The position numbers and the translations under genes are program-made. The notes beneath the pieces were generated by a model that worked only from the letters and a program-made list of their open reading frames with translations, ran no database searches and was not told the DNA's origin. Shown in pieces: positions 1-7,653 of a DNA stretch of 17,900 nt. The stretch's first letter is position 1. Each line of letters starts with the position of its first letter. This DNA comes from Euryarchaeota archaeon UBA226 (GTDB lineage Archaea > Thermoplasmatota > Poseidoniia > Poseidoniales > Poseidoniaceae), in assembly GCA_002505935.1 (NCBI GenBank), contig DAWL01000149.1:1-17900 (forward strand), written 5' to 3'.

Positions 1-1
1 G

Positions 2-178
2 CAGGGTTGGCGTGTTAGAGAGACAATGAAGATGGTATCAACCATAGGTGACGAAGAAGCGATTCGCAGTATACTTACCGAATCTTTGGAGGAAGTGGTT
101 GTAGATTGGTTATTCGCTGATCCCGCAAGAATCAGGAGATTGGCATTTTTGGGGCCTTCAGTAGAGAGAGTTGGATAA
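2..178 (+). CDS. C-terminal end of an unidentified protein (5' truncated)
   Basis: An open frame enters from the left edge and stops with TAA at 176-178, giving the last 58 residues of a protein. The segment is mixed in charge, with an acidic helical stretch (DEEAIRSILTESLEEVVVDW) followed by a basic tail ending in FLGPSVERVG. I do not recognise a family from this piece. It is convergent with grpE, whose stop codon begins only three bases further on. It could instead be a chance open frame, but its composition resembles that of the other genes and it ends neatly against grpE, so a real gene end is more likely. Confidence 0.5.
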   Translation, partial: QGWRVRETMKMVSTIGDEEAIRSILTESLEEVVVDWLFADPARIRRLAFLGPSVERVG

Positions 179-180
179 CT

Positions 181-771
181 CTAGGAAGTCACAACTACCT
201 TTGCTGCCCTCAAGAGTTTCTCTTTGAACATGTACCCCTCTTCGATTACATCGATGATTTTGCCCGTTGGATTATCATCGTCTGCAGGAACAGTAGTCAA
301 TGCTTCGTGAAGATTTGGATCAAACTCCTTACCTTTACAGTCGAGAGATTTGACACCAACCCCTTCTAATTCAGACCAGATTCTATCTCGCATCAAGGTT
401 AGTCCTTCTACAACGGAAGCATTCTGTTCAACCATGTCTTCAGGTATGGCCTTCAAAGCGCGGTCTACATCATCTAGTACAGAGAGGAATCTTCTGGACA
501 GGTTCATGCTCGAATATTGAATCAACTCTGATTTTTCCTTGGCCATGCGTCGCTGTATATTCTGAATCTCGGCATCGCGGTAGGATATCTCTTTCTCCGC
601 CGCCTCCGCTTTAGCCTCGGCTAGGGCTAGTAATTCTTCCATTGTAGGCTTTGGAACTTCTTCCGACTCCTCTTCGGAAGCAATTTCCACCTCTTCATCA
701 GTCGGCGCAGTGTCCTCTTCCTGCTCTGACATTGGCCCCTCGTACAGGGCCTCTTTCTTCAATTTCACCAT
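181..771 (-). CDS. grpE: GrpE, nucleotide exchange factor of the DnaK chaperone
   Basis: GrpE is the cytosolic co-chaperone that releases ADP from DnaK so that bound substrate can leave. The 196-residue product has the family layout: an acidic, disordered N-terminus (about 15-45), a long coiled coil (about 45-110), and a C-terminal beta domain. The signature of that domain is visible as GKEFDPNLHEALTTVP (about 147-162), then GKIIDVIEEGY and KLLRAAKVVV at the end. Length is normal for GrpE. Two starts are possible: ATG at 771, used here, preceded by AGGGAACC, or ATG at 732 (MSEQEED), preceded by GAGGGG and leaving 183 residues. No dnaK or dnaJ is adjacent within the window. Archaeal GrpE proteins are generally thought to derive from bacteria, together with DnaK and DnaJ. 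Confidence 0.93.
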   Translation of the reverse strand: MVKLKKEALYEGPMSEQEEDTAPTDEEVEIASEEESEEVPKPTMEELLALAEAKAEAAEKEISYRDAEIQNIQRRMAKEKSELIQYSSMNLSRRFLSVLDDVDRALKAIPEDMVEQNASVVEGLTLMRDRIWSELEGVGVKSLDCKGKEFDPNLHEALTTVPADDDNPTGKIIDVIEEGYMFKEKLLRAAKVVVTS

Positions 772-893
772 GGTTCCCTATGGTCGAATGGTTCAATAGA
801 GGTGGGCAACGAGCCCGCGTTGCCATCTGATACTGGCTACCTCCTTTTACGGTGGTATGCCAATACTCGGACGGGTCCCCGGAGGGGGAGTGA
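772..893. promoter_or_regulatory. Divergent intergenic region of grpE and the NYN ribonuclease gene
   Basis: This 122-base gap must hold the promoters of both genes. It is less AT-rich than the other control regions here and I see no convincing TATA box. It contains an inverted repeat, GGCAAC at 805-810 and GTTGCC at 819-824, with an 8-base loop, which could be an operator or a leader hairpin. The right end carries the ribosome binding site of the ribonuclease gene. Confidence 0.45.
881..888 (+). promoter_or_regulatory. Shine-Dalgarno site that fixes a TTG start
   Basis: GGAGGGGG lies five bases before the TTG at 894. No ATG or GTG in the same frame lies close by, so this strong site supports TTG as the true start of the NYN ribonuclease gene. 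Confidence 0.65.
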
Positions 894-2249
894 TTGGAGA
901 AAAACAAGGAAGCATTACCTGTTATAGCATTGGACGGAGCAAACATCGCTTGTGCATTCATGGGGCATGATGTCCCAGGAGATGCAGTTGGCATTGTCAA
1001 GGCCTATCGCCACTTTGCAGATTTAGGGCATGAAGTAGTCGCTTTTGTCAAACAATTCAGGATGAATGAGAAGAATCCTAAGCAGATGCTCAGGAACCTC
1101 GATGATTTGTATAAGGGAATTCCGAAAAAGTCGATGGCGGTTGTTCCAGCGCGTTCAGATGACGATTCGTTCTTCATCGATTATTGCATCAAGAATTCTG
1201 CAGTATTGATTACTCAGGATGGATTGAAGGACCATGAGAATAGACTACAGGGTAAAGAAAAGGACGCGTTCATGAAATGGCGTGCTACGCATCGTTGCGA
1301 ATACATGTTCGCAATGGATCAGTTCATGCCTAATCCTAATTTCAAGATGCCTGACCCTCCTGCGAAAAAAGGTTCAGCGAAGAAGGATAAGTCTGCAAAA
1401 AGCAGTCCAACTGGAAAATCGAAAAAGAGGTCTGAAGATGATTTCAAGCAGGTTCTAGCGAAGAACATGGGTTCTCAATTCCAGGTCCATTCATTGGGCA
1501 CGGACCTTGTCGGATGGTGTAATTCAGAATGGAAGACTTCATTCTCATCCAGTAAGGAGATTCGTAAACACGTGGGCCTTCCCTCCTCACCTTCGATGAC
1601 GAAAATATTGGAGCGATTGTTCAAGGACGAGGTCAGTTTTTCAGGTAAAGGTCAGAACGTTCGCTGTACTTACACCCCAGTAAATCCTGTTGAGGACAAC
1701 CACAAAGCTTGGTTATTGCAACAAATGGATGATTGGATTCGTTTATCCGGATTAGGAAATAAATTCAGCCAGCGAACTGGGGGCCGCAAACCTAAACTCG
1801 TTCTCAAGGAGATGGGGGCTTCGGGTAAGAACATGGAAGAGATGTTGAAGAGTCTGTACGGCAAAGGAAATCTTGAATTCAGAGGCCAGAATGAACTCAA
1901 AGAAGTTCGAAGAATAAAGCGAAAGGCCAAGATTTCCAAAGCCGGCAAATCATCAAAGAAAATGGCGGAAAGTGAGGCGATGATGCATGTTTTGCAGATT
2001 ATTGGATTGCCAGAGAATTGGAAGACGCCTACTCTACTGACTCGCCTAACCAGTCTATTCAAGGGCAAATCACAATTCAGCGGACAAATGAATTATGCGA
2101 AAATTGGGCAGGAATTCCTTGAAGCGACAGGGTGCAAGTTAACTGCGGTATTTCGTGAACAGCAAGACTTGGTTAACCGCATCAATTCCTCGGGAATGGG
2201 ATTGAAGGCTAGTTTTGACGGCAACTCTCTGGTCATCAACAGTCGATAG
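894..2249 (+). CDS. Zc3h12a/Regnase-like NYN ribonuclease with three C-terminal repeats
   Basis: Residues about 9-150 match the NYN (PIN-like) ribonuclease domain of the Zc3h12a/Regnase family. The first acidic residue is in VIALDGANIA (D14, N17), the second group in SDDDSFF (D89-D91), and the next in LITQDGLKD (D109). The characteristic tail follows, with a tryptophan in MKWR and FMPNPNF. Such domains cut single-stranded RNA using metal ions held by these aspartates. A lysine-rich linker (about 157-180) leads to a 270-residue C-terminal part with three related units near 217-262, 296-340 and 377-420. Each has a helix ending in L-x-x-L-F/Y followed by F-S/R-G-K/Q. These may bind RNA, but I recognise no named domain. 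The TTG start is chosen for its strong Shine-Dalgarno site. The gene is single and converges on the glutamate synthase operon, 15 bases away. An RNA-processing or decay role is inferred from the domain. Confidence 0.8.
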   Translation: MEKNKEALPVIALDGANIACAFMGHDVPGDAVGIVKAYRHFADLGHEVVAFVKQFRMNEKNPKQMLRNLDDLYKGIPKKSMAVVPARSDDDSFFIDYCIKNSAVLITQDGLKDHENRLQGKEKDAFMKWRATHRCEYMFAMDQFMPNPNFKMPDPPAKKGSAKKDKSAKSSPTGKSKKRSEDDFKQVLAKNMGSQFQVHSLGTDLVGWCNSEWKTSFSSSKEIRKHVGLPSSPSMTKILERLFKDEVSFSGKGQNVRCTYTPVNPVEDNHKAWLLQQMDDWIRLSGLGNKFSQRTGGRKPKLVLKEMGASGKNMEEMLKSLYGKGNLEFRGQNELKEVRRIKRKAKISKAGKSSKKMAESEAMMHVLQIIGLPENWKTPTLLTRLTSLFKGKSQFSGQMNYAKIGQEFLEATGCKLTAVFREQQDLVNRINSSGMGLKASFDGNSLVINSR

Positions 2250-2264
2250 TGTTCGGAAAGAACC
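2250..2264. terminator. Short hairpin between convergent genes
   Basis: The 15 bases between two convergent stop codons contain GTTC (2251-2254) and GAAC (2260-2263) around GGAAA. This small inverted repeat could help end transcription in both directions, but it is weak and there is no T-run. Confidence 0.2.
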
Positions 2265-4832
2265 CTAATCGTGCTTGGCAGCCCAAGCATCCTCTACAGA
2301 GAGTGCCTTGTTCTTGAGCGGGATGATTTTACGATAGACTTCAGAGGGGGCCTTGATTTCTCCATCAACGCTCAACAATCCTGCAAGTGGTATTCCAAAG
2401 TGTTCTTCATTTTCCATCAGTAGTGGTTCAATCACTTGCCAGTCGGCATCGGTCAATTCGGTGAAATCCCCTCCATTTAGTTGACTTCCTGACAACCTTT
2501 GATGTGGGTCTCTGACGTAGATTGCTCCTCCGCTCGAAAGACTGAACAGATTTCCTCCAGGGTATGGGGTATCTAGAGATTCGATTTCTCCTTTGTCATT
2601 GAATCGAATTCCATTGATGACTACGAAGCCACCTCCTTCTAGAGGGTCTCCTGCCATGAAAGATTCCGCAAGATAGTCCAAGGCAGTTCCATTGATGACG
2701 AGTTTTGGAGAACCTACACTATTGATCATCGGCCTGCCAGCAGCATTGGCCAATATGAACAGATTTCCTCCTTTGGCTCCATACCCATAGCATTGGCCAA
2801 CATCCCCATGTACAACAGTGGTCCCTCTCTTGTGAATCTGGGCGATTTGATCTTGTCCATTTCCATGCATGTGGATAGTCATCCCATCATTTCCACTACC
2901 AAGGTAATCTCCACAACTACCGTATACGTCTATGCTGATGTTGCTTGTTTCTGGGCCCATTCCGTTTCCGATGAAGCGGTGTCCGCGGCACATGATGACA
3001 TGGAATTTCTTCCAGCCAGCATCTTTCAGTGCGACCAGTTCTCGAGCCAACGATTCTGTTCCCTCGATTGGATATGGCCTTGCATCGATGACAATGTTCT
3101 GTTCATCATTTGCAGGCACAGGTCTGTTTCCAGGAGTCATGTATCCGACGAAATTTTCGCAAGGCGAAACAGCGGTTGACATCAGCACCTGCATAAGCGC
3201 ATCTTCTACACAATCTAGCCACCTGCTTCTGCGCAGTTGCCCCGTTGGATATCTTCTGTCAAGTAGTAATTGTAGACTTTCCACAGCGGCGTTCCGCTCG
3301 ATCTCGATCAATTCATTGCACATGGCACGCGCTTCAGGCCAATCCATCTTCTGCAGAGCTTCCACAGCAGTTGAGAAATTCCGCACAGGTGAATCACTCC
3401 ATTCAACTCCGGAACCATTCGCCGTTTCTTCGATGAGATGATTACCTGGGGGATGTGTATCTACGAGGTCTCCGAACTTGTTAGTCATCTTCAATTCAAA
3501 CTTACCATCTTCCTGTTTTGCCACGTCAAAGAGGAATGAACCTCCGTCGGTATAGGAGCCCCCGCGCGCATTCCAATATTCGTCGCAACGTCGCCAGAAT
3601 CTCTTGTCTTCCTTAGACAGACTATCCAATACTGCATCGATGACTTGCTTCTCCGAGCCACAAAAAGCAATTCCCACTTCTCCTCTCTGGTAAGAGAATA
3701 CCTGTGGTCGTAACATGCTGGTATCGGTGATTCCAATCAACCTGTGAACGCCAGGTGCTGCTGCTTGTGCGATGATGAAAAACCAAGGCCCATCGGGGGA
3801 GCCATGAATATGGGTACGCTGGATTTTCTCGTAAATTTCCTGCTTTGAATCGGGTAGCATGACGAAATCCAATTCGCTCGTTGGGGCCAAGGATTCGATG
3901 AGGTATTCAATCGGATATCCATATACGCGGTGATGAAGGTCGAAGGCCAAAGCAGCAACTTCGGTATCGGTGAAGAATAATGGTTCCATCCCACGCTGTG
4001 CAAGGTAATCGGTCACTGAGACGTAGTTTGAGAAATCACCATTGTGCACCAATGCCACATCGATTCCCTGCCCGAAGGGGTGTGCGCCTCCTGGATGAGT
4101 GACTCTACCTCTAGTCGGATATCTGTGGTGTCCAATCCAGACATGAGCTGTGACATCGTCGAGCAAGTAGTACTTGATGACATCTTCAGCATATCCTACG
4201 ATCTTGAGGATCAACATGTCTCGGCCGTGTGAGAGAACGAAAGCATCAGCCCTACCCTCTGTTGCGTAGAATTCAACATTGAGTCGGTGCGTATTTCGGT
4301 ATACATATTCTTGATGCAATGCATCTTCATCAACGAAGTGTGAAATGTCCAAACCTTCTTCTTTCATCTTTTGAACCCCTTCTGGCTTAGGCTTGACAAA
4401 GTAGCAGACCACGTCAGGCGGTCGAACCTCCAATGCGGGAAGAGCATCTTGCCAATTATCTAGGGTGGGAATTTCGTGAACGTGTTCGACCTCAAAAACT
4501 GGGTTGATGTATTTCTCTTCGACTTCATCACGGAATCCCTCGTTGACGTATGCTATGGCGATAAGGTAACAATTCTGCAAGGTTTCTGCATCAGTAGTGA
4601 ATTGTTCAGCATCAAGGCCAACCATAGCGACCCCGCCTCCCTTTCCATTGCCTCTGTTACGCATTTGTTCTAGACTATCGAAAAGGTGCTTGCCAGCCAC
4701 AGGAACCTCACAAGCCAGTCCTACAACGCCGCAACCGCCTTCAGCAGCATCTTCTTCTTGCATTGTAATCTTGGGTAGTGATCGAGTTAGACGCATTCTA
4801 GCATCCAATACTGCTTGCACATCTCTTGGCAT
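2265..4832 (-). CDS. Glutamate synthase-type fusion: class II glutamine amidotransferase plus GXGXG domain
   Basis: The 855-residue product joins the first and last domains of a glutamate synthase large subunit without the FMN barrel between them. Residues about 34-465 are a class II (Ntn) glutamine amidotransferase, which releases ammonia from glutamine. Cys34 in GGCGVVGL is the presumed nucleophile. R237 (GHHRYPTRG), N264-G265 (LVHNGDFSNY) and D289 (FTDTE) are the expected substrate residues. The 33 residues before Cys34 would be a propeptide, as in known glutamate synthases. A helical linker (about 475-570) leads to the GXGXG beta-helix (about 575-790), seen in its repeated glycines (GNGMGPETS, GSCGDYLGSGNDGM, GDVGQCYGYGAKGGN). 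The FMN barrel is supplied by the gene just upstream, which overlaps this one by one base. MgsA/MgsB-type N-methylglutamate synthase is an alternative, but no methylamine genes are nearby. The family call is firm; the exact substrate is inferred. Confidence 0.88.
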   Translation of the reverse strand: MPRDVQAVLDARMRLTRSLPKITMQEEDAAEGGCGVVGLACEVPVAGKHLFDSLEQMRNRGNGKGGGVAMVGLDAEQFTTDAETLQNCYLIAIAYVNEGFRDEVEEKYINPVFEVEHVHEIPTLDNWQDALPALEVRPPDVVCYFVKPKPEGVQKMKEEGLDISHFVDEDALHQEYVYRNTHRLNVEFYATEGRADAFVLSHGRDMLILKIVGYAEDVIKYYLLDDVTAHVWIGHHRYPTRGRVTHPGGAHPFGQGIDVALVHNGDFSNYVSVTDYLAQRGMEPLFFTDTEVAALAFDLHHRVYGYPIEYLIESLAPTSELDFVMLPDSKQEIYEKIQRTHIHGSPDGPWFFIIAQAAAPGVHRLIGITDTSMLRPQVFSYQRGEVGIAFCGSEKQVIDAVLDSLSKEDKRFWRRCDEYWNARGGSYTDGGSFLFDVAKQEDGKFELKMTNKFGDLVDTHPPGNHLIEETANGSGVEWSDSPVRNFSTAVEALQKMDWPEARAMCNELIEIERNAAVESLQLLLDRRYPTGQLRRSRWLDCVEDALMQVLMSTAVSPCENFVGYMTPGNRPVPANDEQNIVIDARPYPIEGTESLARELVALKDAGWKKFHVIMCRGHRFIGNGMGPETSNISIDVYGSCGDYLGSGNDGMTIHMHGNGQDQIAQIHKRGTTVVHGDVGQCYGYGAKGGNLFILANAAGRPMINSVGSPKLVINGTALDYLAESFMAGDPLEGGGFVVINGIRFNDKGEIESLDTPYPGGNLFSLSSGGAIYVRDPHQRLSGSQLNGGDFTELTDADWQVIEPLLMENEEHFGIPLAGLLSVDGEIKAPSEVYRKIIPLKNKALSVEDAWAAKHD

Positions 4833-6163
4833 CAGGCATCACCTCCTGCAACATATCTCAGAAGGTCGGTTCTTCCGCGCAAATCTCCGATGGCATCCAA
4901 GCCAAGTTTACGCATGATGTCTCGTAGTCTCCATTGGACAGCGCTGTAGAAATTGTACAGCCTTTCTTCTCCCCAGTCTTCTTGCACCCATTCCTTGAGT
5001 TCGATATCGGTGGTTGTCAATCCCCAAGGGCAACCCCTGCCGCTAGGTCCACCTTCACAATTGGAACATCGAGTACACCCCATAGCTACTAGGTCGCTGG
5101 TGCCAAACACAACGCCGTCGGCACCAAGGGCTATTGCCTTGGCAACGTCATCGGCGGTGCGGATTCCCCCACTTGCAATCAATGTCACTTTGTCCCTCAC
5201 CCCTTCCTTGATGAGGAACTTGTGCACCTTTGGAATCGCCAGTTCGATTGGCATGGCGATATTCTTCTTGGCGATTTCAGGAGCCGCTCCTGTGCCCCCA
5301 TAGGATCCATCTAGATGGATAATATGTGCACCTGCATAGTACGAGCCTACCGCAACCATGTCTACATCGTGTGGAGTACTGACCTTTACCGAGATTAGGG
5401 CTTCTGGATTCACTGTTTGAATCCAGTCGATATGTTTCATGTGATCCTCAACTGAGTAGGTCGAATGGAATGGGAACGGAGAGAACAGGCTAACGAAAGG
5501 AACGCTACCGCGAATCTTTGCCACTTCTTCACCAGCCTTGGCAGCAAGCAAGTGTCCTCCTAGTCCGGGTTTTGCTCCCTGTGCATACTTGAATTCGACA
5601 ATTGGTGTTGCTTGAATCGACTTCTCCTCTACACCGAAATATCCAGTTGCAACCTGAGTGATGACGTTCTCTTTGAGTTCATACAACTCTGGAGGGTAGC
5701 CACCTTCTCCGGTAGACATGAATGAGTTCCAACGCTTAGCATTGCGCGCTCTGGCCATCATGACATTGACAGAAACTGAACCATAGGACATACCTCCTCC
5801 ATAGATTGGCAGGTCTGGTGTCAATTGCCTTCTGCCATCCTCTCTTCGGTTGAGATTCAATTTGGTGTCTAAGTGTTCGCCGTGTTCCAACCACTCTGCT
5901 TCCGGTTTGAATTTGAAGTCCAGTCGGTCGAATCCGCCGTTTGAACGACCAGTCATGTAGTTGAAATTCTCCGGTACTTCTCCTGTTTCAGCCATGAACC
6001 AAGTTGCAAGAATCAGATCATCAGTCCATCTTGCGTCACCTAGGGCTTCGGGTTTCGGGAACTCCCCAAAGGCACGCGCATTGAGTCCATCGTGCATTAG
6101 GTGTAGAGTCTTCTCCATCAAGGCAGCAGTGGGTGCCTTAGGTTCTCCAGGTGAGAATACCAT
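4832..6163 (-). CDS. Glutamate synthase FMN/Fe-S (barrel) subunit
   Basis: This 443-residue protein is the central FMN-binding barrel of ferredoxin/NADPH glutamate synthase. There, ammonia from the amidotransferase reacts with 2-oxoglutarate and is reduced to glutamate. Visible motifs in order are GGGMSYGSVS (about 122-131), MSTGEGGYPPE (about 149-159), AKPGLGGHL (about 197-205), HLDGSYGGTGAAPEI (about 283-297), and the C-terminal phosphate-binding ASGGIRTADDVAKA (about 330-343). Cysteines 363, 366, 369 and 378 (GCTRCSNC, then GRGCPWG) sit where glutamate synthases bind a [3Fe-4S] cluster, although the spacing is unusual. I place the start at the ATG at 6163 rather than the TTG at 6166. It then reproduces exactly the TGATG junction and GGAGGTGAT spacing of the next gene. 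It is the middle gene of the operon. No GltD (NADPH) subunit is nearby, so ferredoxin is the likely electron donor. Confidence 0.9.
   Translation of the reverse strand: MVFSPGEPKAPTAALMEKTLHLMHDGLNARAFGEFPKPEALGDARWTDDLILATWFMAETGEVPENFNYMTGRSNGGFDRLDFKFKPEAEWLEHGEHLDTKLNLNRREDGRRQLTPDLPIYGGGMSYGSVSVNVMMARARNAKRWNSFMSTGEGGYPPELYELKENVITQVATGYFGVEEKSIQATPIVEFKYAQGAKPGLGGHLLAAKAGEEVAKIRGSVPFVSLFSPFPFHSTYSVEDHMKHIDWIQTVNPEALISVKVSTPHDVDMVAVGSYYAGAHIIHLDGSYGGTGAAPEIAKKNIAMPIELAIPKVHKFLIKEGVRDKVTLIASGGIRTADDVAKAIALGADGVVFGTSDLVAMGCTRCSNCEGGPSGRGCPWGLTTTDIELKEWVQEDWGEERLYNFYSAVQWRLRDIMRKLGLDAIGDLRGRTDLLRYVAGGDA
4838..4846 (-). promoter_or_regulatory. Ribosome binding site inside the end of the preceding gene
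   Basis: Read on the minus strand this is GGAGGTGAT, five bases before the ATG at 4832. It lies within the last codons of the FMN-barrel gene (encoding G-G-D-A), whose TGA shares its A with the ATG (TGATG). This indicates translational coupling. Confidence 0.75.
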
Positions 6164-7596
6164 CAAGCATCACCTCCCGGGAATCCTTCGATATCTCCAA
6201 AGGCTTCAGCCTCAAGTTCTGCGCAGCGCATGGACCTGCCGAATTCACCGCGCAATCTGCGCACCTCTCTTACTCCCATGGCTCCTAGAATCTCTAGCAT
6301 CTGGTCTCTCCATGAACAACTCAGATTGACGATTCTCTGCCTTCCCCAATCGATATCTAGTTTCTTTGGTAATTGAACTGTAGCTGAGTCTCTGTTCTGA
6401 GTATCTCCAGTTAATCTAGCTTGTATGGCAATCAAAAGCGCATGGTCTAGGCCGACAGCATCCAATCCACTGATTATCGCTTTAGGCAAGTGATCCGCGC
6501 CTGCAACTCCCCCGCTTCCCAGGAGAGTAACTCTGTCCCGAATCCCTTTCTCAACAAGGCTCATGTGTGCTTCAGCCAAGGTGTCCATGAGGAAACCCCC
6601 CTCTCCATCCATGCCATGGTGGTCAGCGTAAAGGTGCAGAATTGAAGCACCCCCATCTATTGCTTCTTCGAGTTTACTTCGCCAATCCTCAGACATACTG
6701 ATAGCAACAGAAACCAGTAGCCCCTTGGCGCTTAGTTCAGAGTGTGCTTGATTATTCCAAGAACGCAACTCTACCATTCTGGTTCCCTTTGGAACGTCGC
6801 AACCAGCACAGTTGACAATAGGTGCCACATTTGCCCCTCCAAGGCTCAAACGATTCACATCATCAACTGGAATCAAGGCCATGCTATCAATTTCCGCAGC
6901 AGCAGTAGCCATGATCTTGAACACTCCATCATCGGCCAAGTCCTTGGGTGGAGCAGAGTAGATGAATGGAACTTGAATGGTAAGCATCTCTGGTTGATTC
7001 AGTAAATTACCAGATGAATCGAAAGAGAGGTGCATTGGTTTGCTACCGATGTCTACCTGAGTACCAATCAATTCGCGGCCGTGAATTCCATCTCTGCTCG
7101 GTCTGACGATTTCAGACATATCGGTGAACATACCATCGAAACCAGGTCCACCGAAACGTCCTCTGTAGCCTTGGCCACGAACTGGTACTCCTCCTTTGCG
7201 AGCCTCTTCATCAATAGTGCTGATGTGCTGCCATGTCAGGTATTTGTCCCCTAATGCACGCAATTCCCCATTTGGGGTTACGGTTACGAAATCAGGATGT
7301 TGAACTTCGCATCTTAGGCAGCCAACACATAGGTCGGGACGGGGGAGGAATCCTCCAACAGGTCCACTGAAAACACCGTAGGTACAAGGCCTTGAGAATA
7401 CAGTCTCCCAGTGCCCGAAATACTTGAAGAACTCTTTGAAAATCAACTTGGCCAAGCCGAACTTGCCGACCTTTACGTTGAATCTACGTGGGATTTTCCA
7501 TAGATCTTCTGTTTCTTTCGCATCTATATGATAGCGGTGATATGTATCGGCCCTTGCTCTTGCTTCTTGTAATCCCATACTTTCGACCTCACTCAT
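6163..7596 (-). CDS. Divergent glutamate synthase FMN-barrel paralogue with an Fe-S cysteine cluster
   Basis: First gene of the operon, 477 residues. Its C-terminal half parallels the FMN barrel of the next gene: RDRVTLLGSGGVAGADHL (about 353-370) lines up with KDKVTLIASGGIRTADDV. The end segment (DWGRQRIVNLSCSWRD, then LRGEFGR) lines up with DWGEERLYNFYSAVQWRLRD and LRG. The glycine-rich GGTGA loop is replaced by YADHHGMDGEGG, and the C-terminal Fe-S cysteines are missing. The N-terminal part instead has LCVGCLRC (C90, C93, C96), suggesting a different Fe-S cluster, perhaps with C71. It may pass electrons to the catalytic barrel or act as a structural partner; this is inferred. I chose the ATG at 7596 because GGTGATC precedes it at the spacing used elsewhere in the operon. 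In-frame GTG 7653 and ATG 7644 would add up to 19 residues. Confidence 0.8.
   Translation of the reverse strand: MSEVESMGLQEARARADTYHRYHIDAKETEDLWKIPRRFNVKVGKFGLAKLIFKEFFKYFGHWETVFSRPCTYGVFSGPVGGFLPRPDLCVGCLRCEVQHPDFVTVTPNGELRALGDKYLTWQHISTIDEEARKGGVPVRGQGYRGRFGGPGFDGMFTDMSEIVRPSRDGIHGRELIGTQVDIGSKPMHLSFDSSGNLLNQPEMLTIQVPFIYSAPPKDLADDGVFKIMATAAAEIDSMALIPVDDVNRLSLGGANVAPIVNCAGCDVPKGTRMVELRSWNNQAHSELSAKGLLVSVAISMSEDWRSKLEEAIDGGASILHLYADHHGMDGEGGFLMDTLAEAHMSLVEKGIRDRVTLLGSGGVAGADHLPKAIISGLDAVGLDHALLIAIQARLTGDTQNRDSATVQLPKKLDIDWGRQRIVNLSCSWRDQMLEILGAMGVREVRRLRGEFGRSMRCAELEAEAFGDIEGFPGGDA
6169..6177 (-). promoter_or_regulatory. Ribosome binding site inside the end of the preceding gene
   Basis: On the minus strand this reads GGAGGTGAT, five bases before the ATG at 6163. 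It lies within the last codons (G-G-D-A-stop) of the upstream paralogue. Its spacing and sequence equal those at 4838-4846, which decides for ATG 6163 over TTG 6166. Confidence 0.75.
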
Positions 7597-7653
7597 CTTG
7601 ATCACCACTTCTTGTTCTGGTTCGCGTTCTTTCGCCAATACCATGACCTTCAC

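Noticed and set aside
698..1000. A 100-codon minus-strand frame across the grpE/ribonuclease intergenic region
   Set aside because: It overlaps the starts of two well-supported genes in other frames, has no ribosome binding site and no recognisable motif.
894..2249. Toxin-antitoxin or defence nuclease interpretation of the NYN gene
   Set aside because: There is no small partner gene, no antitoxin-like neighbour and no mobile element; it stands alone between housekeeping genes.
2932..3441. A 169-codon plus-strand open frame inside the amidotransferase-GXGXG gene
   Set aside because: Antisense to well-conserved coding sequence; serine-rich composition typical of a shadow frame.
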